Positions 29,063-37,050 of a DNA stretch of 64,000 nucleotides are shown here, piece after piece (positions within the stretch are counted from its first letter, which is position 1; the number at the start of each line of letters is the position of its first letter). A program made the position numbers and the translations under genes. The stretch comes from Zelonia costaricensis (Eukaryota; Euglenozoa; Kinetoplastea; Trypanosomatida; Trypanosomatidae). The notes below the pieces were generated by a model, which was not told where the DNA came from, ran no database searches, and saw nothing but the letters and a program-made list of their open reading frames with translations. The DNA is taken from positions 1 to 64,000 of the forward strand of contig JASAOO010003487.1 of the NCBI GenBank assembly GCA_030849075.1. Reading direction: 5' to 3'.

Positions 29063-29785
29063 ATGCGCGGCAACCCGTACAGTCGAGGCTTCGACCCCAT
29101 GAAGTCGCGCTCGGAGCGGCGCAAGGAGAAGCAGGTAAAGCTGTCCAAGACGAAGCGCGTGATTCGCCTCAAGAAGCGGCTCGGCCGCATCGCCGCGCGG
29201 AAGTTCGCTGGGCAGGAGGACAGCCACATGACGGCACTCATGGAGTCGTACATCACGCGGCGCAAGGCGGAGCGGGCCGCCGAACGGGCGAAGGAGAACC
29301 CGGACGGCGCTGCGGCTGCCGCCGCCGGCAGCAGTGGTGGTTCAGACGAGGACGCGTACGCGTCGGGGGACGACGACGAGGACGGCGGGAGCGACAGCGA
29401 GGCCTTCTCGCTGGGCAGCGGCGCCGACAGCGCATTTGAGATGGACGGCGACGAGAAGGCGAGTGAGGAGGAGGAGGACATCGCCGCATCCCGGCGCCGT
29501 GCCGCACTACGCAAGCGGGAGGGAGGAGCTGCCCGGGGACGGGGCCGGGGCGGGTCCTCGTCGGCGCCGTCGTCGTGGTCTGCGAAGAAAGACGTTGCTG
29601 GGTTTGCTGGCAAGCGCGGCCGCGGTGGCCGTGGTGGAGGCGGCGGTGCGCAGCGCGGCTCTTCTCGCGGTCGCGGGGCAGCGGCGGGGCAGCGCGGTGG
29701 ACGCGGCAGCGCCCCACAGCGCACCAACAGCGCCACGCGTTTCCAGGACCGCTCGCGCAAGGTGCAGACTCGCTCGCTGTACTAG
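29063..29785 (+). CDS. Basic protein with RGG-rich tail, likely RNA-binding
   Basis: A 240-residue protein in three parts. Residues 1-80 are strongly basic and helical-looking (KSRSERRKEKQVKLSKTKR and following, then an Arg/Ala-rich helix). Residues 85-155 are Gly/Ser then very acidic with Asp-Asp-Asp-Glu and Glu-Glu-Glu clusters. Residues 155-225 hold many RGG, RGRG and GGRG units. RGG tails bind RNA and are substrates of arginine methyltransferases, which are abundant in kinetoplastids. The mix of basic, acidic and RGG blocks is common in nucleolar and ribosome-assembly proteins. I do not recognise the N-terminal family. The open frame extends upstream to 28799, but 29063 is the ATG that follows the likely acceptor AG at 28952-28953. 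Confidence 0.75.
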   Translation: MRGNPYSRGFDPMKSRSERRKEKQVKLSKTKRVIRLKKRLGRIAARKFAGQEDSHMTALMESYITRRKAERAAERAKENPDGAAAAAAGSSGGSDEDAYASGDDDEDGGSDSEAFSLGSGADSAFEMDGDEKASEEEEDIAASRRRAALRKREGGAARGRGRGGSSSAPSSWSAKKDVAGFAGKRGRGGRGGGGGAQRGSSRGRGAAAGQRGGRGSAPQRTNSATRFQDRSRKVQTRSLY

Positions 29786-30401
29786 GACCATCACAGAGTC
29801 CCCCTCCCCCCTGCTTCACCGGCTCTGCGTTTCGCCTCGTCGCACTCGCCTCTTTTGTGCACGCGTGGCGACGGCCAGGCCACGGAAGCCTCCCGGCAAC
29901 ACACACCGTCCTTTGCTGTTTTTTGTCTGTAAGCACCGCTTAAAGCTACTTCGGCTCTCGTTGACTTGCCTGCTACGTGCGTTGTGCAGTCTGTGCCGTT
30001 CCTCCAGGCGTAAGATGCTGAAGAAGAAGAAGTAAAAGCGGGAAATCGGAGTTTTGCTCACGGTGATTGACAGCTTTCAGAGTTCTCGAAGTGTGGCTGC
30101 TTCTGCGTCCTTCTGGCGCTCTTCGCGCTCACTCTTGAAAAACTGTGGTCTCTTCATCTACGAGCTCGAGGCTCTGGCAGTGGTGCCTGGACCTTTCCTG
30201 TCAAGAGCATACTCGTACAGGAAATTCACGAGTGGGTACTCTTCCGGGCTCCGCATGGATCATACGCACAACACGCGGGAACTGCGCCACTACCTTCCCT
30301 CTTCTACCTCTGCCCCCCTCTCTCCTCCCCGTTTCTTCGTCGTGTTCACCGGTCTCACCATCGCTTTTCACACAAGTTGGACAGGACGGGCGCACGGAAC
30401 G
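29786..30401. other. Intergenic spacer
   Basis: No gene seen. It contains an aag-rich stretch near 30011-30035 and a pyrimidine tract (30292-30370) before the acceptor of the next gene. Confidence 0.7.
30292..30376 (+). promoter_or_regulatory. Polypyrimidine tract and trans-splice acceptor (AG 30375-30376)
   Basis: A strong C/T tract is followed by AG at 30375-30376, 26 bases before the ATG at 30402. It lies after an upstream in-frame ATG at 30255, which argues that the longer reading frame is not used. Confidence 0.6.
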
Positions 30402-32234
30402 ATGTCGAGCTCCGCAAGCGCGGCGCCGTCGGCCGAGACCTACTGCGGCCAGCCCGTCTTTCCCCTCCGCGACGTGCTCGAACAGCTCCGATTGCCGCCG
30501 CCGTTTGACCCGTCGACGGTGTCGACGAAGTGGCGCTGCATCCTCGCCCCTCTTACGGAGCGCTCGGCCGATGGCAGCGCGGCTGCGCCCTCGCTGGCGG
30601 ACCTTCTCCTGAGCGAAGAGGAGCTCATGACGTATCTGGAGGCTGGGGTGCCGGTGCGGACGAGCAGGGCTCGGGCAGCCACGGCACACGCCGCGTGCGG
30701 CGGCGACAGCGTGTCCTGGTTGACGGACACGCGCTGGAACGCTTTTCCCAAGCCGCAGATTGCGCTGCGCCGCGGCTGGAGTGCGCCCGGCACGGACATG
30801 CACGTCTCGACCTTCCACAAGCTGATCGCGTCTTTCGCGGAAGTCTTCCACCACACCAGCGGCGTGGAGGTGCCACTGACGGAGCAGGAGCTCCGAGGCG
30901 CGGGGGCCGAGGCGGCCGACGGCGACGAAGGTGACGACGGTCGCAGCGGCGCCGCGCAGGAGACGGAAGGCGAGGAGGTGCTGGACCTTCAGCTCTTCCA
31001 CCGCGTCGACGGCTGTCCGCCGGTGCCCGTGCTGGGCGAGCAACTGGTGTGGCCGTCTTACGTGGACGACGGGGCTGTGTGCGACACGGCGACGTGGGTG
31101 TCGCAGCGGGGAATGGTGCGCCACTGGCACCTCAACGATTCGGGCGAGTTCGCGCTGCAGGCCGCGCTGCCTCTCGCCAGCTCTGCGTCCACGGAGGGCG
31201 ACAGCGGCAATGCCGTGGCGCGAAAGATCCGTGCGCTGATGTGCCCCGAGACGACGACGCAGACACAGGGCTTGCATGTGCCGGCCATGTTGACGATCTT
31301 CGCTCCCAAGGGCGGCTACGACTGGGTCCTGCACGACGACGAGGCAAACATGCGCGGCAAGGTTGTGGCGCTGGACCTGTTCCAGACCCCTGACGAGGCG
31401 CTGCCGTGCGAGGAGTCCCTGCTGCCGGTGCTCGTGGTAGCCGTGCTGGAGAGCGGCGGAGCCCCGATCTTGATTCCCCCCAACCTGGCCCAGACGTCGA
31501 TTGCGCTGCGGGACTGCGTCGTGGTCGAGCAGCGCCGCGTGTCGAACTTATGGCTCGACGACGTCTCCTACTTTCTGCATCGCTGCGCGCGCTGGCAAAC
31601 AAACCCAATCATTTACCCCTACCTTCAGCAAGACCTCCAGGACGACGGGTTCGTCGCCGGCCAGGTTATTCCATACCTCATTCGCGTCTTTGACGAGCAC
31701 GGCGAGGGCACCGCCTACCACGCCGCGGTGCGCCGCCGCGCCGTCCTGTCGCTACACGCACTCGCCGTTCATGACGAGCACTACGGCCTGACCGAGAGCT
31801 CGCGCGCGTCGCTGGTGCGTCTGCTGCACGGCGGCAACCCAGCGATGCAGGCGGTACTGGAGGCAGCGCCGTACCGCACGTCCCCCGCGGCGGACGCCGC
31901 AGCAGAAGCGCCGTCCACGGTAGAGGCGTGGCTCGGGATGTACTGGAACATGAGCTGGTGCTGGCCCAAGGCGGGCTGCGTGCTGCGTGTCCCGGCCGTC
32001 GTGTACCCGTTTGGCGCGGCTCCCAAACCGCTGCAGCCGAAGGCGCAGTACATCCCCGTCGTCTACCCGCCAGGACGCTGCTCCCCCGTGTACGGCACGG
32101 AGCGCGACTCAATTGCGGAGACGGTGGAGCAGTACTTTGAGATGAAGGAGCTGGAGGCGAAGCCGCGGGAGCTCCTGGCCTACCTGCGCACCCGCAAGTC
32201 TGCGGCTGACGACCTCCTCGACGAACTCTTTTGA
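30402..32234 (+). CDS. Unknown protein with a faint JmjC/cupin-like signature
   Basis: A 610-residue protein. Most of it looks ordered, with one acidic Gly/Glu insert near 165-195. Residues 229-252 (TWVSQRGMVRHWHLNDSGEF) and 348-384 (VLESGGAPILIPPNLAQT and on through VSNLW) have the spacing and flavour of the two metal-binding strands of JmjC-type cupins, where the second is usually G-x-x-x-x-I-P-P followed by a His. Here the first strand lacks the H-x-D/E pair (H243-L-N245), and the expected second His position reads Gln364. If related, it is probably catalytically dead or unusual. The C-terminal 200 residues include a helical part (LWLDDVSYFLHRCARWQ) and a conserved-looking end rich in Trp, Tyr and Pro. 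The family guess is weak; that it is a real gene is secure. Confidence 0.75.
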   Translation: MSSSASAAPSAETYCGQPVFPLRDVLEQLRLPPPFDPSTVSTKWRCILAPLTERSADGSAAAPSLADLLLSEEELMTYLEAGVPVRTSRARAATAHAACGGDSVSWLTDTRWNAFPKPQIALRRGWSAPGTDMHVSTFHKLIASFAEVFHHTSGVEVPLTEQELRGAGAEAADGDEGDDGRSGAAQETEGEEVLDLQLFHRVDGCPPVPVLGEQLVWPSYVDDGAVCDTATWVSQRGMVRHWHLNDSGEFALQAALPLASSASTEGDSGNAVARKIRALMCPETTTQTQGLHVPAMLTIFAPKGGYDWVLHDDEANMRGKVVALDLFQTPDEALPCEESLLPVLVVAVLESGGAPILIPPNLAQTSIALRDCVVVEQRRVSNLWLDDVSYFLHRCARWQTNPIIYPYLQQDLQDDGFVAGQVIPYLIRVFDEHGEGTAYHAAVRRRAVLSLHALAVHDEHYGLTESSRASLVRLLHGGNPAMQAVLEAAPYRTSPAADAAAEAPSTVEAWLGMYWNMSWCWPKAGCVLRVPAVVYPFGAAPKPLQPKAQYIPVVYPPGRCSPVYGTERDSIAETVEQYFEMKELEAKPRELLAYLRTRKSAADDLLDELF

Positions 32235-32679
32235 GTGCCGTCACGGTTCACTGTGTGTGTGTGTGTGTGTGTGTGTGTGGATGGGTGATACACTCCGCTT
32301 CACTAAGGCACGATTAACACAAAGAACAAAGACAAAGGACAGCAGCACCTGGAGGTGAGACAGAAGAACTAAAGCTCAGCAAGGGGTGCGTCAGTGCGGC
32401 TGACCGAGCAACCGTTTCAGGCAGCGCTGGCTCTGTGGTAATCTCAGCGAGCCGGCGTTACGGCTGGGTCTTGTGCGTTCCTGAACTTTGTTTGTTTCGC
32501 TGAAAGTCGCGGTGCCTCGCTGCAGACCTTTCACTCCCCACCGCTGTTCTATTCTCCACTTCAGCTGCACCCAAGTTACAGCAAGACCCGCCCAGTGCCA
32601 GATTCACGATCTTGCGCTGCAGTGTCGCTCTTGCTCGTCACCCACCTCATCTTCACCCCCTCCCAAAGGAAAGAAAAGG
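32235..32679. other. Intergenic spacer with (TG)n
   Basis: It begins with the TG microsatellite at 32252-32279, then mixed sequence with no gene. A short tract (32640-32664) and AG at 32667-32668 precede the next ATG. Confidence 0.7.
32252..32279. repeat. (TG)14 microsatellite just after a stop codon
   Basis: A perfect TG run of 14 copies starting 17 bases downstream of the stop of the preceding gene, so it lies in that gene's 3' UTR. Confidence 0.95.
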
Positions 32680-33228
32680 ATGGCCGGACGTAGCCTCATC
32701 GAGGAGGCGGAGGCGGACTACCTGCTGCTCAAGGGCGAGCGCACTGGGCCGCGCGTGATTAAGCTGCGGACCGACAACTTCGACTTCCTGACGTCGGAGG
32801 AGATGCCCACGGTCCCGATCCACGTCATAGAAACGCGGCGCGAGGAGCAGCTCCGCCATGGCGTGGTCGACCAAGACGCGTCGCTGTGCGACTTCGTAAA
32901 GGCAATGGGCATCGACGAGGCCGAGATCGAAGACCCCGTGAGCGGGCACAGCGCGCTGCACAAGAAGGACTCCACGCGTGCTTACTTTGGGGAGCAAGAC
33001 GGGGACGCGTACCGCATGTTCCGCAAGAACATGATTCGCTACGCCGAGGACGAGGAATGGCTTAAGCACGCAGAGTTCCTCGAGGGCCAGGTGGCCGACG
33101 ACTACATGCGGCAGCGCTACGTCGACTACGGCGCTAAGCCGCCCCCCGACGCGGAGGCGGTGGCCGCGCCGGTGACGTCCTACAAGGCCGCGTTCTTCGC
33201 CAAGGTCGCGTCCAAGTCGAAGGCCTAA
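32680..33228 (+). CDS. Small acidic protein of unknown function
   Basis: A 182-residue protein, ordered-looking over most of its length, with many acidic residues, and no low-complexity stretches before the end. Notable segments are FDFLTSEEMPTVPIHVIETR near 38-57, a helix (FRKNMIRYAEDEEWLKHAEF) near 110-130, and a conserved-looking DDYMRQRYVDYG near 140-151. The end is basic (AKVASKSKA). I do not recognise a family. ATG 32680 is the first in-frame ATG; it follows AG 32667-32668 by 11 bases. No signal peptide or membrane segment is visible. Confidence 0.75.
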   Translation: MAGRSLIEEAEADYLLLKGERTGPRVIKLRTDNFDFLTSEEMPTVPIHVIETRREEQLRHGVVDQDASLCDFVKAMGIDEAEIEDPVSGHSALHKKDSTRAYFGEQDGDAYRMFRKNMIRYAEDEEWLKHAEFLEGQVADDYMRQRYVDYGAKPPPDAEAVAAPVTSYKAAFFAKVASKSKA

Positions 33229-34571
33229 GGTGCGGTGCACTATGAGAGTGGCACTGGTTTTTCTTTTTTGCAGCTTCGTCCAAGGTAGAACGTTGCTGTT
33301 GCTGCTGCGTTTGTCCGCCGTCGCGACGCTTTGCCTCGTCATGACGATGTTCAAACGACAAGCGAGCTTGGATGCACTTGATGGTCGTTTTCGTTTTTTT
33401 TCTCGTGTTCTTCTGGTTGCGTCGCTGCTACCATTGACGACGTCGTTCCCGAGGTTGGGCTGCCTTCAAAGGCCGAGCAAGGTTAGACGGCGGAGAGGAC
33501 GGAAGTGGCGCCGAATCGAATGGATAAAACCCCTCATGTCCATCTCGCGCCGCTTACGTCCACTTACGTGAGCGTTGCAACCTTGAGTGTGCGCCTGTTT
33601 TCCTGCATTTGTTTCGAAACTCCGCTACGTTCTAGACGTCCCCCCCTCCTCCCCTTCCTTCTCTTGACTGCGCTCGCTCCTTTTCGAGCAAGGTGGTCAA
33701 GCTTTTCCGTTTGTGGTGCGTGTACGCGCGTCCCCGTGCACAGGTGTCCGATTGCTTGTTTTTGCTTCTTTTCCGCCTCTCTCTCTTGTTTTGTTTTGTG
33801 TGTTCTTTCTCGTTTTTGCTCGTACGTTCGGGCGCATTCTTACAGGTCGCACCTGTGTGTGTTGTGTTTTTTCTTGGTTTGACGTCTTTGCCTTCCTCTA
33901 CACCCACATACACTTTTGCTGCCTTTGTCGTTTCCCCTTCTTTGCTAGCCTCGCTGCAGTGCGTGTGCCCTTCTTTGTTTTTGTTTCCTTCCCCCCCCCC
34001 GGTGCACGTGTGTGTTGCTTTGCGAGTGGAACCGGCGTACTGGAAACGTGGAAGTGAGCGTGTCCACTTTATGCACAGACCAAAAACACAACAACAAAAA
34101 AAACCAACACCCATGAGTGGAGTCGATGGGGCTGATACTTGCAAGGCCTTGCACTCTGTGTGAAGTGAAGAGTACCTGCCTACGAAAAAGGATGAAGCGG
34201 AGGAGACTTGCGTAGCGCTTTACCGCACACACAGACACGTGCTTGCCGAGTCTCATGCAACTCCTCTCAGCCTTCCTTTCCCTTGTGAACCCTGTCTCGA
34301 CCTGTACGTGCCTCCAGTTTCCGTGTTTGGCACTGACGTGTGTGCAGGTTCGAGTGCGCGAGAGCGTGTTTCGGCTTTCCTCCTCTCTTCACACCGCAGG
34401 GGGAGGCTCTCACATACACACAGACGCACACACAAATACTAAACACCCCCGCAGCTCCTTTCACGCCCGGATCGGTGTCACGCTCAGGGGGGCACACAAC
34501 CGCAGTCGCCAACGCCACCAGCACCTCCTCCCCTTCCCTCTCTTGTGCGCGCTCCACCCGTTCCTCCGCAC
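33229..34571. other. Intergenic spacer
   Basis: No gene seen. T-rich tracts dominate 33240-34000, with a C run near 33990-34000 and A-rich patches near 34081-34108. A final pyrimidine tract (34522-34570) abuts the next ATG without an AG after it; AG 34520-34521 lies just before the tract. Confidence 0.65.
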
Positions 34572-36140
34572 ATGCGCCGCCTCCCTCAGTGCACGGCCGT
34601 AGCCGCCGCGTCGGCAGTGGCGCGTGGGCCGCACCGCAGCGGCGCTGCAGCGTACCACATGCCGGGCTGGAAGACGCAGTCGAGCACCAAGGACGCCCGG
34701 ACGCGGGAGCAGCGAGAAGTCGATCGCAAGGCGCGCCAGATCGAGAAGCTACCGCGGCCGGAGGCGCTGCACGATTTCCAGTACCCGTACGAGAAGACGG
34801 TTTTGTCCGACAGCATGTTCGAGTACCCGGTGTACGAGACGGAGCTGGACACGCCGCATCTCTTCAACCTCACCCCACCGCCCGACTTCTTCATTTACTG
34901 GAACGCCACGGACTTTGAGCGGACGGCCTATCCGCCTGTGCCGGAGCTGGACCACCGCCTCCTCGTGCCGTCCGCCGCGTCACCGCGCTGGGAGGAGCAC
35001 CGCACACGGCTCCTCCGCTTCCTGCGCAAGCACGAGGTGGTGCCTCACTACGTGCCGCACGTGCACGCCGACGTGAATCTCTCTGTCGTCTTCCCAGGCC
35101 AGTACAACACGCGGGCACGGCTGACCGACGACAACGGCGAGCCGGTTCCGCCGCCGCCGGTGCAGACCAGGATGACGCCGCGCAACTTCTGGTTCACGGC
35201 GCACTGCGGCAACTACATGGAGCTGACAGACGTGCAGCAGCCGCCAAGCATCTTCCTCTTTGAGGGCCCTACCGCGACAGCAGGGAGTGCGGCAGATGCG
35301 GCGAATAGCAGTGAGAGTGGCGCGGACGGGGCACCGGTGAAGCCGTCGGCATCCACTGCGAGGAACTACTATACCCTTGTCATGCTGTCCCCCGACTACC
35401 CGTACCGGCTTCCTCTCGCCCAAGACCGCCGGCGCCCGGAGCGGGGCTTCTTTCTGAACTACATGATCTCAAACCTGCAGGCCGCCCCCTCCGTCGCCGC
35501 GGTCGAGGGTGCGGTGGTGGACTCCGAGGGGCTGCAGAGCGTGGGCGATGTCGTCGTGCCCTACGTGGCCCCGCTTCCCACCGAGGATGCCGGCACGACG
35601 CGGCACCTCTGCCTCCTCTTCAAGCAAACGGGCCGCGTCCCTCAAGCGCGGCTCATGACAGCCGCAGAGGAGCGCGAGCACTTCCCGCTGGCCCTGCGCA
35701 GCAACTACCGCCTGCACGGGCCTGTGGCAGCGGCACCCGGGCAATCACACCCTCCGTCCCTCGCCAGCGTCGCGTGTCTTGCGAGCCTGCGCGCCGTCGA
35801 GGCGGCCATCCCGGCAGATCCCAGCGCGGCCACCTTCTTCACCACCAAGTGGGACATCCAGGTGCAGGAGTACTATCAGAAGGTTGGGCTGCCCGAACCG
35901 GCGGCGCCGGTAGATGAAGAGATCGAGGCGCTGCTTGAGTTTCACGCAATGCGGCCAGAGGAGCTCCGCGTCCGTGCCCGCCACCGCCCGGACGGGTCGA
36001 CGAACATGGGCGACGACCCGCAGTTCTGGGGACAGGCATTGCCGACGCGAATGCTGGATGGCAGCATGCAGCGCGGTGCTGGTTGGTCGCGGCGGACGGC
36101 GATCGGTGTCAATGGCGTGCCGGTTGTGTACACGAAGTGA
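34572..36140 (+). CDS. mL38: Mitochondrial large ribosomal subunit protein mL38
   Basis: A 522-residue protein with a PEBP-like (phosphatidylethanolamine-binding) domain between about 150 and 355. The DPDAP-type motif appears as SPDYPYR (273-279) and the GxHRY-type motif as GTTRHLCLLFKQ (341-352), the pattern of mL38, a component of mitochondrial ribosomes. The N-terminus (MRRLPQCTAVAAASAVARG) is basic, Ala-rich and lacks acids, a good mitochondrial presequence. Compared with the PEBP core it has a Ser/Ala-rich insert near 235-263 and long extensions at both ends, as expected for kinetoplastid mitoribosomal proteins. The frame is open upstream from a GTG only. Because the pyrimidine tract abuts ATG 34572, a splice within the first codons (AG at about 34586) would move the start to Met30 (34659) and drop the presequence, which seems unlikely. 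Confidence 0.82.
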   Translation: MRRLPQCTAVAAASAVARGPHRSGAAAYHMPGWKTQSSTKDARTREQREVDRKARQIEKLPRPEALHDFQYPYEKTVLSDSMFEYPVYETELDTPHLFNLTPPPDFFIYWNATDFERTAYPPVPELDHRLLVPSAASPRWEEHRTRLLRFLRKHEVVPHYVPHVHADVNLSVVFPGQYNTRARLTDDNGEPVPPPPVQTRMTPRNFWFTAHCGNYMELTDVQQPPSIFLFEGPTATAGSAADAANSSESGADGAPVKPSASTARNYYTLVMLSPDYPYRLPLAQDRRRPERGFFLNYMISNLQAAPSVAAVEGAVVDSEGLQSVGDVVVPYVAPLPTEDAGTTRHLCLLFKQTGRVPQARLMTAAEEREHFPLALRSNYRLHGPVAAAPGQSHPPSLASVACLASLRAVEAAIPADPSAATFFTTKWDIQVQEYYQKVGLPEPAAPVDEEIEALLEFHAMRPEELRVRARHRPDGSTNMGDDPQFWGQALPTRMLDGSMQRGAGWSRRTAIGVNGVPVVYTK

Positions 36141-37050
36141 ATCGTGTTTGTGGGCTGCGGGAGAGGCGCAGCGGCTGGATGACTGTTGGTTTGAGGATGC
36201 TTTAGGGTGAACTGCCTGTCAAGTGCAGCGCTTTGCTGTGGAGAAGAGCACCTCTTCTGTTGTGGCTGTGCCTGTGTCTGAGTGTGTGTGCGTGTCTGTG
36301 TGTGTGTGTGTGTGCATGAGGTGCAACGTCGTTGTGATTCACAGCAAAACAAAAAAGGCAACAACAGGGAAACAAAGACAGAAGGCGTCTCCTCGATGTC
36401 CTCAACAAGGGTGCTCGGGTAGACGGAAGCGCTCGCTGAATGGGCGCTGGCTCGCGTGCGGCACTGAAATTCGATGGGCAGAAGAGAAAAGAGAAGCTTC
36501 ACCGGATCCGCTCGCGGCCCCGACGCTAACGGTGTCTAGGACAAGTTGCGTCGCTTCTCCGTCATCTCCCACCAGGCGTAGTGCACTGCGTATGCAACAG
36601 AGAGAAGCTTGGTCGTGCATGCGAGCATCACCGCACGCTCTCTAGGACGCATCCTTATTACTTCTCCTCGTTTGCTACACCTCCCCCCCCTCCCCGCCCT
36701 TCAGGTGCCCTGTACGCTCTGCTGCATCGTGTGTGCTCCAACCTCCACAGCGACAACGCCGTCTGAAGGTTTGGCAGCTCCTCAAACCCCCTTCTCTCTC
36801 CACCCCTCCTTCCACCCCCCACTCCATCGCCCACACTCGCGACTCCCGTTGTACACACACACTTCAGTGTACAGCCCATTTTTTTTGTGTCTCGCGCGCT
36901 TCCGTCAGCGCTTGTCTGTCTTGTTTCTGCGTGTTTCTCCCTTTGAGCACTCGCACCTCTCACTTCCTTCCCCTCCTCTCCCTCCCCACACCCCCATCCC
37001 CACTGTTATACGCGATAGCAGATCGTTCGTGTCGTGCTTCCGCCGGAATC
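36141..37050. other. Intergenic spacer
   Basis: No gene seen. TG/TC runs lie near 36276-36316. A strong pyrimidine tract (36959-37005) with AG at 37017-37018 is the likely acceptor of the next gene. Confidence 0.7.

Noticed and set aside
30201..31334. A 377-codon minus-strand open frame
   Set aside because: Antisense to the 610-residue gene; Arg/His/Ala-biased shadow with no domain.
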